A stretch of DNA of 64,000 nucleotides, taken from assembly GCA_965227645.1 (NCBI GenBank), contig OZ245773.1, positions 3,968,001 through 4,032,000 on the forward strand, in the 5' to 3' direction. Numbering within the stretch: the first letter of the stretch is position 1; every line of letters begins with the position of its first letter. The position numbers and the translations under genes were made by a program. Positions 1 through 8,446 of the stretch are shown piece after piece. This DNA comes from Flavimaribacter sp024343425. GTDB lineage: Bacteria > Pseudomonadota > Alphaproteobacteria > Rhizobiales > Rhizobiaceae. The notes under the pieces are model-generated. The model was not told the origin of the DNA, searched no databases, and was given only the letters and a program-made list of their open reading frames with translations.

Positions 1-171
1 CCGGTCGAACTGCCCGTAACGCAGGGTGAATTGGCTGAAATGGCCGGCCTTTCGCGCAATCCCGTAGGACCTGTCCTGCGAGAGCTGGAAGTCGCAGGCA
101 AAATCAACTGTCGACGCCGGCGTATTCGGATTCTGGATCTGGCTGGCCTGAAGCGGCTTGTAGAGCCCTGA
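1..171 (+). CDS. Crp/Fnr-type transcriptional regulator, C-terminal end (partial)
   Basis: The window opens inside this gene; 56 codons remain before the TGA at 169-171. The visible part reads as a winged helix-turn-helix: GELAEMAGLSRNPVGPVL has the helix-turn-recognition helix spacing of the Crp/Fnr family, and the following REL..GKI and RIRILDLAGLKRL match the family's usual wing and closing helix. The cyclic-nucleotide-type sensor domain would lie upstream of the window, so no ligand can be inferred. It lies about 95 bp ahead of the monooxygenase gene on the same strand and could regulate it. A GntR or MarR wing is a less likely alternative. Confidence 0.7.
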   Translation, partial: PVELPVTQGELAEMAGLSRNPVGPVLRELEVAGKINCRRRRIRILDLAGLKRLVEP

Positions 172-210
172 CCGGCTACTTTCGTCGCCGCAGACCGCGC
201 TATACACGTT

Positions 211-225
211 TTGGACAGTTGCCAA
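211..225. promoter_or_regulatory. Imperfect palindrome upstream of the monooxygenase gene
   Basis: The 15-base sequence TTGGACAGTTGCCAA has arms TTGGACA and TTGCCAA that are complementary at six of seven positions. It sits about 40 bp before the monooxygenase start, where an operator would be expected. Crp/Fnr sites often have TTG...CAA arms, so the truncated regulator upstream is a candidate binder. This rests on symmetry and position only. Confidence 0.3.
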
Positions 226-265
226 GCGTGCCGGTCTTCTCCAAGACCGTGTTGCGGAGGTGCGC

Positions 266-1927
266 ATGGATTGTGATGTGGGAATTGTCGGCGGCGGGCC
301 TTTTGGGCTGATGCTCGCCAACGAGCTTGGGCGGCGCGGCGTCTCTGCGATACTGTTCGACGAAAAACCGTCAACGGCGTTCAATCCGCAGGCCAACGCC
401 ACCCAGGCGCGGACCATGGAGCACTATCGGCGACTGGGATTCGCAGACGAGATAAGAGCGCTCGGCATGCCGGAGGATTTTCCGACCGACATCGCCTATT
501 TCACCCGCTATGCGACCCATGAACTGGCGCGCTTCCGGCTGCCCTCGGCGCGCGAGGCAAAGAGCCGCATCGCCTCGCTTGGCGGTTCCTGGAGCGCGGC
601 GGAGATGCCGCATCGCGTTTCGCAGAAACTCGTCGAACAGGTGCTTCGAAACCACGCGGAAAAGCTCGACGGCGTCTCAGTTCACTACGGCTGGAAGGTT
701 GTCGGTTTCCAGGATAGCGCAGACGGCGTCGCCGTCGAGGCCGAAGAGGTCGGGACGGGATCGCGCCGCACGATACGATGCCGGTACATGGCGGCCGGCG
801 ACGGCGCCCGCAGTTTCGTTCGCCGCCAGTTGGGATATCGCATGGGGGGCGAAACCGGCGTCGTGCGCGATTTCTTCGGCGGGCGTATGTTCGCGCTCTA
901 TCTGCGCTGCCCGGAATTCTACGAAGCCTCGCCTTTTGCTCCAGCCTGGATGAATGTGACGTTCAACGCGCAAAGGCGCGCCTTCATGGCGGCTGTCGAC
1001 GGGCGCGGCGAGTTCGCCTTCCATACGCAGCTTCGCGATGGCGAGGACGCGGATGCGATGAGCGACGACGAAGCGCTTGACGTGTTCCGTTCGGCGGTCG
1101 GTCTTCCGGTCAATGCGGAAATCCTGTCGCGCGGAACCTGGACGGCGGGCCATGCGCTGGTGGCGGAGCGGTTCGCCGCAGGCCGGGTTTTCCTCGGCGG
1201 CGACGCCGTGCATCTGTTCACACCGGCCGGCGGGCTTGGCTACAACACGGCGATCGACGATGCGGTCAATCTCGGCTGGAAACTCGCCGCCGTGGTGAAA
1301 GAAATTTCGCCGCCTGCGCTGCTCGACAGCTACGAAATCGAGCGGCGACCGGTTGCGATCCGCAATACCGGCTTTGCCCGGCGCTTCGCGGAATCGCTTG
1401 GCAACTACAAGCCGCAACCGGGGCTGGAGGACGACACCGAAGAAGGCGCCAAGCTGCGCAAGGCGGCGGGCGATTACCTCGGAGCCCATGGCCGGGCGGA
1501 ATTCAATATCCCCGGCGTCACCTTTGGCGCGCGCTATGACGGCTCTCCGATCATAGTCAGTGAAGCGCGCGAACCGATCGAGGACAGGCCGGACCAATAT
1601 GCTCCGACTGCCTCGCCGGGCGGGCGGGCTCCGCATTTCTGGTTCGACGAGGCCACGTCGCTTTACGATCTGTTCGGCTTCGAATGGACGCTGCTGCGCC
1701 TCGGCGACGCGGCGCCGAAGGGAGAGCGCCTGATCGCCGAGGCGGAGCGCCGCGGCATGCCGCTCAAGGCTCTGGACATAGACGATCCGGAGGTCGTCGC
1801 CCTCTACGAGGCGCCGCTTGTTCTCGTCCGGCCCGATCAGGTCGTGGCCTGGCGGGGCGCAGACGACAGCGAGGCGCGCTTTGTTCTGGGCGCCGTGTTG
1901 GGTGAGCGCTTGTCCGCCTTTGCGTGA
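266..1927 (+). CDS. FAD-dependent aromatic monooxygenase (PheA/TfdB/MhpA-like)
   Basis: Flavoprotein hydroxylase of the p-hydroxybenzoate hydroxylase superfamily, 553 aa, expected to use NAD(P)H and O2 to hydroxylate an aromatic or polyketide-like substrate. The N-terminus has the FAD dinucleotide motif GIVGGGPFGLMLANELG (residues 6-22). The mid-protein DG-type motif is AAGDGARSFVRRQLG. The second FAD motif, GRVFLGGDAVHLFTPAGGLG, precedes the helix of the NxAIDDAVNLGWKLA region. The C-terminal part (VLVRPDQVVAWRG) resembles the thioredoxin-like tail of the TfdB/MhpA group. A GTG at 260 is in frame, but GGAGG at 256-260 is best spaced for the ATG at 266. No ring-cleavage genes lie nearby, so the substrate is unknown. 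Confidence 0.85.
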   Translation: MDCDVGIVGGGPFGLMLANELGRRGVSAILFDEKPSTAFNPQANATQARTMEHYRRLGFADEIRALGMPEDFPTDIAYFTRYATHELARFRLPSAREAKSRIASLGGSWSAAEMPHRVSQKLVEQVLRNHAEKLDGVSVHYGWKVVGFQDSADGVAVEAEEVGTGSRRTIRCRYMAAGDGARSFVRRQLGYRMGGETGVVRDFFGGRMFALYLRCPEFYEASPFAPAWMNVTFNAQRRAFMAAVDGRGEFAFHTQLRDGEDADAMSDDEALDVFRSAVGLPVNAEILSRGTWTAGHALVAERFAAGRVFLGGDAVHLFTPAGGLGYNTAIDDAVNLGWKLAAVVKEISPPALLDSYEIERRPVAIRNTGFARRFAESLGNYKPQPGLEDDTEEGAKLRKAAGDYLGAHGRAEFNIPGVTFGARYDGSPIIVSEAREPIEDRPDQYAPTASPGGRAPHFWFDEATSLYDLFGFEWTLLRLGDAAPKGERLIAEAERRGMPLKALDIDDPEVVALYEAPLVLVRPDQVVAWRGADDSEARFVLGAVLGERLSAFA

Positions 1928-1994
1928 CGCGTTTACCGCTTAACAACATCACGCTCCGGCTTTCCTTGCGCCTCCGAATCTCCGATGATGCGCC

Positions 1995-3860
1995 ATGGCC
2001 GTCAAACTTCTTTCAGAGACACTGATCAACCAGATCGCCGCCGGCGAAGTGATCGAGCGGCCGGCGAGCGTCGTCAAGGAGCTGGTGGAGAACGCCATCG
2101 ACGCCGGTGCGCGGCGCATCGAGGTCGCAACCGCCGCGGGCGGCAAGTCGCTGATCCGCGTGACCGACAATGGCTGCGGCATGGGGCCCGAAGATCTCGG
2201 GCTTGCCGTGCAGCGCCACTGCACGTCGAAGATCGACGGAGACCTGGATCATATCTCGACGCTCGGCTTTCGCGGCGAGGCGCTGCCGTCGATCGGATCG
2301 GTCGCCAAGCTCAGGATCCAGAGCCGGCCGGACGACGCCGACACCGGTTTCGAGGTTCGCGTTGAAGGCGGCCGGATGACCGAGCCCCGGCCCTCGCCCG
2401 GCAACAAGGGCACGATCGTGGAGGTTCGGGATCTGTTTTTCGCGACGCCCGCGCGTCTGAAATTCATGAAGAGCGAGCGCGCCGAGACCGGCGCGATCAC
2501 CGAGGTCGTGCGCCGCATGGCGATCGCTTTTCCGCAAGTGCGCTTTGCGCTTTCCGGTCCTGACAGGACCAGCCTTGAATTTCCGGCGACCGAGGATGAC
2601 CGGCTCGCGCGCATCGCCCAGATTCTCGGCCGGGACTTCAAGGACAACGCCATCGCGCTGGACGCCGTGAGGGAAGACGTCCGGCTGACGGGCTTCGCCT
2701 GCGTGCCGACATTCAACCGGGGCAATTCGCTGCACCAGTACATGTTCGTGAACGGCCGGCCAGTGCAGGACAAATTGCTGATTTCGGCGATCCGCGGCGC
2801 CTATGCCGACACCGTGCCGCGCGGGCGCTATCCGGTGGCGACCCTCTTCATCGAGCTCGATCCGGCGCTGGTCGACGTCAATGTGCATCCGGCGAAGTCC
2901 GATGTCCGGTTTCGCGATCCGGGGCTGGTGCGCGGTCTCATCGTCGGCGCGATCCGGGAGGCTTTGACGCGCGAAGGCGGCCGCGCCTCGACGCTGGGCG
3001 CCGAAGGGATGATCCAGGCCTTTCGACCGGGATTCGGACCGCAATTCGCTGCGCCGCAGAGCCGTCCTGCAGGCTTTGGCAATCCGGCAGCCTTCGGTGG
3101 TGGGCAACGCCCGCAGAATTACGCCATGGATCAATCGCCGTTTCGTCCTCTTGAGACGGCGGCGGTTACAGGGTTTGCAGAGGAACGGCAGGCCGTCTTC
3201 GGCGATATCGATAGCCCGAGCGCGCGCGGCGAAAGCGTGCCGGCCAACGATCATGCAACGCTTGCGGACGATGCGACCGACCATCCGCTGGGTGCGGCGC
3301 GGGCGCAACTGCATGAAAACTACATCGTCGCCCAGACCCGCAACGGCCTCGCCGTGATCGACCAGCACGCAGCCCATGAACGCCTTGTCTACGAGGCGCT
3401 GAAGCAATCGCTTCATGCGGACCGGACGCCGTCGCAGGTTTTGCTCATTCCGGAGATCGTCGACCTTGCCGAGGAGGACTGCGACCGTTTCATGGCCCAC
3501 GCCGACGCCTTTGCGGAGCTTGGACTGGCGGTGGAGCGCTTCGGCCCCGGCGCGCTGGCTGTGCGTGAGACGCCGGCGATCCTCGGCGAGATCGACGCCG
3601 CCGGCCTGGTGCGCCAGCTTGCCGACGATATTGCCGAGTGGGACGATGCGAGCGGCCTGAAATCGCGCATCGACCATGTCGCGGCGACGATGGCGTGCCA
3701 TGGTTCGGTGCGCTCGGGCAGACGCCTCACGATCGAGGAAATGAACACGCTGCTGCGCCAAATGGAAGCGACTCCGGGCTCCGGCCAGTGCAATCACGGC
3801 CGCCCGACCTATATTGAACTCAAACTATCTGATATTGAGAAGTTGTTCGGCCGGCGATAG
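1995..3860 (+). CDS. mutL: DNA mismatch repair protein MutL with endonuclease motif
   Basis: MutL, 621 aa, couples MutS mismatch recognition to strand removal. The GHKL ATPase domain is clear: INQIAAGEVIERPASVVKE with Glu29 and Asn33 (the catalytic and Mg-binding positions of E. coli MutL), DNGCGM near residue 57 and GFRGEALPSIG near 92. After a low-complexity linker (roughly residues 330-430) the C-terminal dimerisation domain carries DQHAAHERLVYE near residue 456, an intact DQHA(X)2E(X)4E metal-binding motif, plus QCNHGRPT near the end. This motif marks MutL proteins that nick DNA themselves, as expected in lineages lacking MutH. The next gene, DUF2093, follows after 40 bp. The ribosome binding site is weak. 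Confidence 0.97.
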   Translation: MAVKLLSETLINQIAAGEVIERPASVVKELVENAIDAGARRIEVATAAGGKSLIRVTDNGCGMGPEDLGLAVQRHCTSKIDGDLDHISTLGFRGEALPSIGSVAKLRIQSRPDDADTGFEVRVEGGRMTEPRPSPGNKGTIVEVRDLFFATPARLKFMKSERAETGAITEVVRRMAIAFPQVRFALSGPDRTSLEFPATEDDRLARIAQILGRDFKDNAIALDAVREDVRLTGFACVPTFNRGNSLHQYMFVNGRPVQDKLLISAIRGAYADTVPRGRYPVATLFIELDPALVDVNVHPAKSDVRFRDPGLVRGLIVGAIREALTREGGRASTLGAEGMIQAFRPGFGPQFAAPQSRPAGFGNPAAFGGGQRPQNYAMDQSPFRPLETAAVTGFAEERQAVFGDIDSPSARGESVPANDHATLADDATDHPLGAARAQLHENYIVAQTRNGLAVIDQHAAHERLVYEALKQSLHADRTPSQVLLIPEIVDLAEEDCDRFMAHADAFAELGLAVERFGPGALAVRETPAILGEIDAAGLVRQLADDIAEWDDASGLKSRIDHVAATMACHGSVRSGRRLTIEEMNTLLRQMEATPGSGQCNHGRPTYIELKLSDIEKLFGRR

Positions 3861-3900
3861 AAGATCCGGCCTGGCCAAGAAGATACGACGAGGGAACGGG

Positions 3901-4134
3901 ATGAACAAGTTTGAAGGCCATGGGTCTGGCGAAGCCAAGATCCGCTATCTCGACTCCGATTTCCAGGTCATCACGCCCGGTTCCTTTGTCCGCTGCGCGA
4001 TCACCGGCGAATCCATTCCGCTGGAGGAACTGAAATACTGGAGCGTGGCGCGACAGGAGCCCTATGCGAACATCCAGGCCTCGGTCGAGGCGGACCGGAT
4101 CGCCGGCGTGTTGCCCAATCAGACCGGCGGCTGA
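3901..4134 (+). CDS. DUF2093 family small protein
   Basis: A 77-aa soluble protein matching the DUF2093 family, which is common in alphaproteobacteria and has no known function. Conserved-looking features are AKIRYLDSDFQVITPGSFVRC followed by AITGESIPLEELKYWSV. The FVRCAITGE segment resembles a zinc-ribbon-like knuckle but has only one Cys. GAGGGAACGGG just before the ATG at 3901 supports that start over the longer frame from 3814. It lies 40 bp behind mutL and is probably co-transcribed with it. Its last 16 bp overlap the end of the convergent lpxK. Confidence 0.8.
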   Translation: MNKFEGHGSGEAKIRYLDSDFQVITPGSFVRCAITGESIPLEELKYWSVARQEPYANIQASVEADRIAGVLPNQTGG

Positions 4135-5162
4135 TTGGCCGACATTCTTCGCTTCCTGAAGTTTTCCCGCGCTTCCTCGATGATGCGTTGCCCAAGATCG
4201 GGCAGATCGAATTTCAAACGAACGTCAAGCACTTCGGACTGAGCGGCGAGCTCCGGCGTCTCTCCGCTTGCGTGCCTGAGCCGGGCCATGTCCTTTGACG
4301 TGGTGACGAGCTGCAGGTCGTTGCGACGGGCGAGATCGATAAGGTCCGCCATCTCGTCCTCATTGAGGCTATGGTGGTCGCCAAAACTCCGCGTCAGCTC
4401 CACCTTGGCGCCGATCGTTTCGAGACTGCGAAAAAACTTTCCCGGATCGCCGATGCCGGCCCAGGCCAGAACCCGCTTGCCGCGAAACGACTTCGGCTTG
4501 AGCGGATTGAGGCGCGCCTCGTAGACGGGCTTCGCCGCCCGCCCGGCCATGCGCACCACGCGGTCAGCCGCGTCTCCGTCGCCGATCACAAGGAGGCCGT
4601 CCGCGCCGCGGATCTGATCGAGAAGCGGCGCTCGCACCGGACCGGCGGGCAGAACATGCCCGTTTCCAACGCCGCGGCGGGCGTCGATGACGAGAAGCGC
4701 GTAGTCGAAAGCGATCTTCGCGCTTTGAAAGCCATCATCCATGATGATCAGGTCGACGCCGTTTTCTATCAGGAGCTCCGCGCCGTCGACGCGCTTGGGG
4801 GCAATGGCCGTCGGCGCCTTGTCGGCCAGAAGCAGCGGCTCGTCGCCGACTTCCGTTGCGTAGTGGTGCGACGGATCGACGAGCGCCGTCTTGCGCAGCG
4901 AGCCGCCATAGCCGCGCGTAAGAAAACCCGGCTTCAGCCGCATTCTGCGGGCGGCATCGGCAAGCGCGAGCGCCGTCGGCGTTTTGCCTGCTCCGCCGAC
5001 TGTCAGGTTGCCGATGCAGATCACCGGACAATCGACCGGCGCGCGCGGCGCATGGCGCATGCGGATCGCCGCGCCGCGACCATAGGCGAACGCCAGCGGC
5101 GAAAGGCACCAGGCGCGCCAGTCAGATCGCGCCCACCAGAATGGCGGGGCTTCACTCACCAT
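4119..5162 (-). CDS. lpxK: Tetraacyldisaccharide 4'-kinase LpxK
   Basis: Inner-membrane kinase of lipid A synthesis that phosphorylates the 4' position of the tetraacyldisaccharide 1-phosphate to give lipid IVA. The chosen start gives 347 aa. The N-terminus is hydrophobic (LSPLAFAYGRGAA), followed by the P-loop in CIGNLTVGGAGKTPTALALA and the conserved MDDGFQS segment. The frame stays open to 5447, but the extra N-terminus is arginine-rich and unlike the family; the start at 5162 overlaps the waaA stop by 7 bp, as expected in a coupled operon. Order waaA-lpxK with a DUF374 acyltransferase upstream is standard in rhizobia. Confidence 0.93.
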   Translation of the reverse strand: MVSEAPPFWWARSDWRAWCLSPLAFAYGRGAAIRMRHAPRAPVDCPVICIGNLTVGGAGKTPTALALADAARRMRLKPGFLTRGYGGSLRKTALVDPSHHYATEVGDEPLLLADKAPTAIAPKRVDGAELLIENGVDLIIMDDGFQSAKIAFDYALLVIDARRGVGNGHVLPAGPVRAPLLDQIRGADGLLVIGDGDAADRVVRMAGRAAKPVYEARLNPLKPKSFRGKRVLAWAGIGDPGKFFRSLETIGAKVELTRSFGDHHSLNEDEMADLIDLARRNDLQLVTTSKDMARLRHASGETPELAAQSEVLDVRLKFDLPDLGQRIIEEARENFRKRRMSANQPPV

Positions 5163-6481
5163 GGGCGGCGCTGTCCGTTGCTTCTTTGAAGCTGCGCCTG
5201 GACCATCAGTGGTTTGATATAAGGCTCCAGCGCGCGGATTGTCTTGGGCAGCGCGCCGCTCATTTCCTCGATCGTCTTGGCGGCGGCGGCGCACATATCG
5301 CGGCGCACCTTCTCGTTGCTGATGAGATAATCGACGGACTGGATCAACATGTCGCGGTCCCGCACCAGCCGGGCGCCGCCGCGTTTCAGAAGGCTCCGGT
5401 AGCTTTCGCGGAAGTTCTGAACGTTGCGGCCCGACAGGATCGCGCATCCAAGCGCTGCAGGCTCCATCGGGTTCTGGCCGCCTTCGCCGGTGAGCGAGCG
5501 GCCAACGAAAGCGATGCTTGCAAGGCTGAGATAGTATCCCATCTCGCCGATCGTATCGCCGAGATAAACATCGGTGTTCTGGGTGATGACTTCACCGCGC
5601 GAGCGGCGGGCGACGATCAGGCCGCGCGACTTGATGACGTTCTCGATATCATCCGACCTTTCGGGATGACGCGGAACAATGACCGTGACGAGGTCGTATT
5701 TCTGCATGAGGGCTTCATGCACGTCGACGGCGATCTCCTCCTCGCCTGCGTGAGTGGAGACGGCGGCCCAGACAGGACGGTCGCCGATGCGCAGCTGCAT
5801 CTTGCGCAGCGCTTCGGCATCGAATGGCAGCGGCGCCACATCCGCCTTGAGATTGCCGGAGATGGTGATCGGACGGGCGCCAAGCGCGTGAAAACGCTCG
5901 GCGTCGAGATCCGACTGGGCGACGACCAGCGAGAGATTTTCGAAGAGCGCCTCCGCCAGGCTCGGCCGCTTGCTCCAGCTCGAGAAGGACCGGTCGGAAA
6001 GCCGGCCGTTGACGAGAACCTGGGGCATCTTGCGCGCGCCGAGTTCAAGGATCGTCATGGGCCAGATCTCGGATTCGGCAATCACCGCGAGATCGGGCTT
6101 CCAGTAGTCGAGGAAGCGGGAAATGGCCGGTTTGAGATCAAGCGGCACATATTGGTGGATGACAAGATTGCCGAGGCGTTCGCGGGCGACGGACGCGGAG
6201 GTGACGGTGCCTGTCGTGAGGATGACATGGATGCCGCGGCTGCGCACCTCGCGGATCAGCGGCGCGACGGCGTTGGTTTCGCCGACGCTTGCGGCATGGA
6301 ACCAGACGATCGGCCCGTCGGGCCGCTCCACGCTCGCATAGCCGTAGCGTTCGAGCCGGCGCGCGCGCTCTTCCTTGCCCTTGGTCGCCCGCACCGCAAG
6401 GTAGCTGCCGATAAAGGGATAGATGCCAGCTCCAGTCCAGCGATAGGCTGTCAGAGCAACGCGCGCCCAGGTATGGCTCAT
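5156..6481 (-). CDS. waaA: 3-deoxy-D-manno-octulosonic acid transferase WaaA
   Basis: GT-B glycosyltransferase, 441 aa, that adds Kdo from CMP-Kdo to lipid IVA on the cytoplasmic face of the inner membrane. The N-terminal membrane anchor region is followed by WFHAASVGETNAVAPLI, the signature of the family, and the acceptor-domain block PDLAVIAESEIWP. The C-terminal donor domain has IVPRHPERSDD and the VGRSLTGEGGQNPMEPAALG loop, which contacts the nucleotide sugar. Its start overlaps the upstream acyltransferase stop by 4 bp (ATGA) and its end overlaps lpxK, so the three are translated as one unit. Whether it adds one or two Kdo residues cannot be read from sequence. Confidence 0.95.
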   Translation of the reverse strand: MSHTWARVALTAYRWTGAGIYPFIGSYLAVRATKGKEERARRLERYGYASVERPDGPIVWFHAASVGETNAVAPLIREVRSRGIHVILTTGTVTSASVARERLGNLVIHQYVPLDLKPAISRFLDYWKPDLAVIAESEIWPMTILELGARKMPQVLVNGRLSDRSFSSWSKRPSLAEALFENLSLVVAQSDLDAERFHALGARPITISGNLKADVAPLPFDAEALRKMQLRIGDRPVWAAVSTHAGEEEIAVDVHEALMQKYDLVTVIVPRHPERSDDIENVIKSRGLIVARRSRGEVITQNTDVYLGDTIGEMGYYLSLASIAFVGRSLTGEGGQNPMEPAALGCAILSGRNVQNFRESYRSLLKRGGARLVRDRDMLIQSVDYLISNEKVRRDMCAAAAKTIEEMSGALPKTIRALEPYIKPLMVQAQLQRSNGQRRPW

Positions 6482-7236
6482 TCACGCACTCCAACGGCCT
6501 CGTAGGCTTGGCTCGTCACCCGATTCATTTCTTCAGTCAATATCTTCCGGAATTCCTGCAATTCCTCCTCCGATGAATTGCGCGGAACGTAAACAGGGTC
6601 TCCGATCTTAAGGCAACCCCGGCCGAATGGCAGATTTATGGTGGTCTTATCCCATGTTTTCTTGAAAACATAGTGATTGCTGGTTGCAAGGGCGATCGGA
6701 AATATCGGGCGGCCTGAAAGTTTCGCCAGCATGACGATGCCTTCGCTGGCCTGGCGCGGCGTGCTTTTCGAGATATCGGCGATGATCGTGATGTTGTAGC
6801 CGTCGCGAATGGCGCGGATCAGTCCGCGCAGGGCCTGGGCGCCGCCCTTCTGGTTCTGGAAGTAGCTGGGCCGGCCGCCCGACCCGCGGACGGTCCTGAC
6901 GCCGTTGAGCTCCAGGATGCGCGCATTGATCTCGGCGTCCTGACTTCTCGAAACCAGGGCTGCGACCGGCTCGCTCTTCGGGCGATGATAGGGGATGAGA
7001 TATTGCTGCCCGTGCCACATCGCGAAGATGCCGGGCCGCATGCCTTCCGATTTCTGCACGAAGTCGTCTGACGCCGGCACGAACCGGTTGGACCAGTGGA
7101 TGAATGTCAGCAGCCCATGAATGAACCAGGAGACGATCGTCAGAAAGACATTCGAATGCAGCAGCCCGCGCAGCGGACGCCGCTTCCTGCGCCTGTGGGC
7201 GACATCACCGTCAGGGGGCCTTGTTCCAGAACTCAT
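6478..7236 (-). CDS. DUF374 lysophospholipid acyltransferase family protein
   Basis: A 252-aa membrane-associated protein of the DUF374/LPLAT group. One hydrophobic segment (FLTIVSWFIHGLLTFI) is followed by IFAMWHGQQYLIPY, whose WHG replaces the HX4D-type acyl-transfer histidine block of relatives, and by VRGSGGR and ADISKSTPRQASEGIVMLA. The family sits beside waaA and lpxK in rhizobia and is thought to act on lipid A or a phospholipid; the acyl donor is unknown. The first possible start (7260) is a TTG; ATG at 7236 is preferred. The stop overlaps waaA by 4 bp. Confidence 0.85.
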   Translation of the reverse strand: MSSGTRPPDGDVAHRRRKRRPLRGLLHSNVFLTIVSWFIHGLLTFIHWSNRFVPASDDFVQKSEGMRPGIFAMWHGQQYLIPYHRPKSEPVAALVSRSQDAEINARILELNGVRTVRGSGGRPSYFQNQKGGAQALRGLIRAIRDGYNITIIADISKSTPRQASEGIVMLAKLSGRPIFPIALATSNHYVFKKTWDKTTINLPFGRGCLKIGDPVYVPRNSSEEELQEFRKILTEEMNRVTSQAYEAVGVRE

Positions 7237-7333
7237 CAGCGATCGTTCATCCGCCAGCAAAAACCACGAAGCCCGGCGACACGACCGGACAGGGGCACAA
7301 TCATGCTGGCCGGCTCATGCGGCCGCAAATGCC

Positions 7334-7579
7334 CTAGAGGCTGGTAGAATCATCATCTTCCGGATTCAAGAGCTTATGCATGTGAACGATGAAATAACGC
7401 ATATGCGCGTTGTCGACCGTTTGCTGGGCCTTGGCCTTCCAGGCCACCAGCGCCGACCTGTAATCGGGGTAGATTCCGACGATGTCCAGATCCTCCAGAT
7501 CACGGAACCGGACATGTTTCAGATCCTCAAGTTCGCCTCCGAATACCAGATGAAGCAGTTGCTTGCTTTCCTGCGCCAT
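7334..7579 (-). CDS. DUF4170 family small protein
   Basis: An 81-aa protein of the DUF4170 family, found in rhizobia next to lipid A genes and of unknown function. It contains LLHLVFGGELEDL and a basic/aromatic stretch around VGIYPDYRSALVAWKAKAQ, then YFIVHMHKLLNP. GGAG seven bases before the ATG at 7579 decides this start over the ATG at 7591. About 100 bp separate it from the downstream acyltransferase, so it probably leads the envelope operon. Confidence 0.75.
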   Translation of the reverse strand: MAQESKQLLHLVFGGELEDLKHVRFRDLEDLDIVGIYPDYRSALVAWKAKAQQTVDNAHMRYFIVHMHKLLNPEDDDSTSL

Positions 7580-7667
7580 GGCCAACTCCATTGTTCAACC
7601 GGTAAAAATCAACACTGTCATACAACAGCAGTATGACGCCGGGATTGTGCATTGCAAGAGACAGCGT

Positions 7668-8444
7668 CTACAACTCGACGCCGTCCAGTTCTTTCCTGAG
7701 CGTCGACATCATGCCGTTGGCGGCGGCGATCAGCGCGTCATTCCTTGTCGTCACGCGCGCGTAGCCCGGCGCATTGCCGTTGACGTCAACGAGGCTGCCG
7801 CCGGCCTGTCTCAGGATGATGTCGGCGGCTGCGATGTCCCAGTCACTGGCGTTCGCCTTGACGAGCGTGGCCGAGAGCCTGCCGTCGGCGACCATCGCGA
7901 TCCTGTAGGCGAGCGATGGGATGTAAACCTCATGCACCATCGTGGCGAGAGGACCGCCGGACAGCTTCTTCATGATCGATTTGGGCGCGGCGACGCGTCC
8001 CTCGAAACCCTTCGACGACACCGCTATCGGCTGGCCGTTCTTGATAGCCGGCCCACCGATCGCGGCTTCGAAATATTCGTCGCGCGCGGGACAGGCGAGC
8101 ACGCCTGCCTGCGGAACCCCGTTGCAGACCACGCCGATGCTGACGCACCATTGGTCCTGCCCGCCGACGAAGCCGCGGGTTCCGTCAAGCGGATCGACCA
8201 CAAAGACGGGCGCTCCGCCTAGCCGCGACATGTCATCGGCGCTTTCTTCCGACAGCCAGCCATAATCCGGCCGGCTGCGGCCGAGCGTCTCCTGCAGATA
8301 GTCGTTGACGGCGATGTCGGCCTCGGAGACAGGCGACGTTCCGTCCTTGTACCAGACATCGGGATCGCGGCGGAAATATCCCATGGCGATCGACGCCGCT
8401 TCACGGGCGGCGTCCCGGATGAGCGCCAGATCGCTTGTTGTCAT
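7668..8444 (-). CDS. Inositol monophosphatase family enzyme, likely 3'(2'),5'-bisphosphate nucleotidase
   Basis: A 258-aa Mg-dependent, Li-sensitive-type phosphatase. All family metal sites are visible: WLSEES (first Glu), VDPLDGTRGF (Asp-x-x-Asp-Gly-Thr) and the C-terminal WDIAAAD. CysQ proteins of this size remove the 3' phosphate of PAP from sulfate assimilation; an inositol-1-phosphatase role is the alternative. It starts 2 bp after the pmbA stop and is read in the same direction, so the two are translationally linked. No sulfate genes are nearby. Confidence 0.85.
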   Translation of the reverse strand: MTTSDLALIRDAAREAASIAMGYFRRDPDVWYKDGTSPVSEADIAVNDYLQETLGRSRPDYGWLSEESADDMSRLGGAPVFVVDPLDGTRGFVGGQDQWCVSIGVVCNGVPQAGVLACPARDEYFEAAIGGPAIKNGQPIAVSSKGFEGRVAAPKSIMKKLSGGPLATMVHEVYIPSLAYRIAMVADGRLSATLVKANASDWDIAAADIILRQAGGSLVDVNGNAPGYARVTTRNDALIAAANGMMSTLRKELDGVEL

Positions 8445-8446
8445 GC

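Noticed and set aside
677..1636. Long open frame on the minus strand within the monooxygenase gene
   Set aside because: It is the antisense shadow of a well-supported gene: its product is Arg-rich without family motifs, and the plus strand shows complete FAD motifs. GC-rich DNA gives many such frames, and I left all of them out.
5163..5447. N-terminal extension of LpxK upstream of 5162
   Set aside because: The extra 95 residues are Arg-rich, lie fully inside waaA and have no LpxK similarity; the start overlapping the waaA stop is far more likely.
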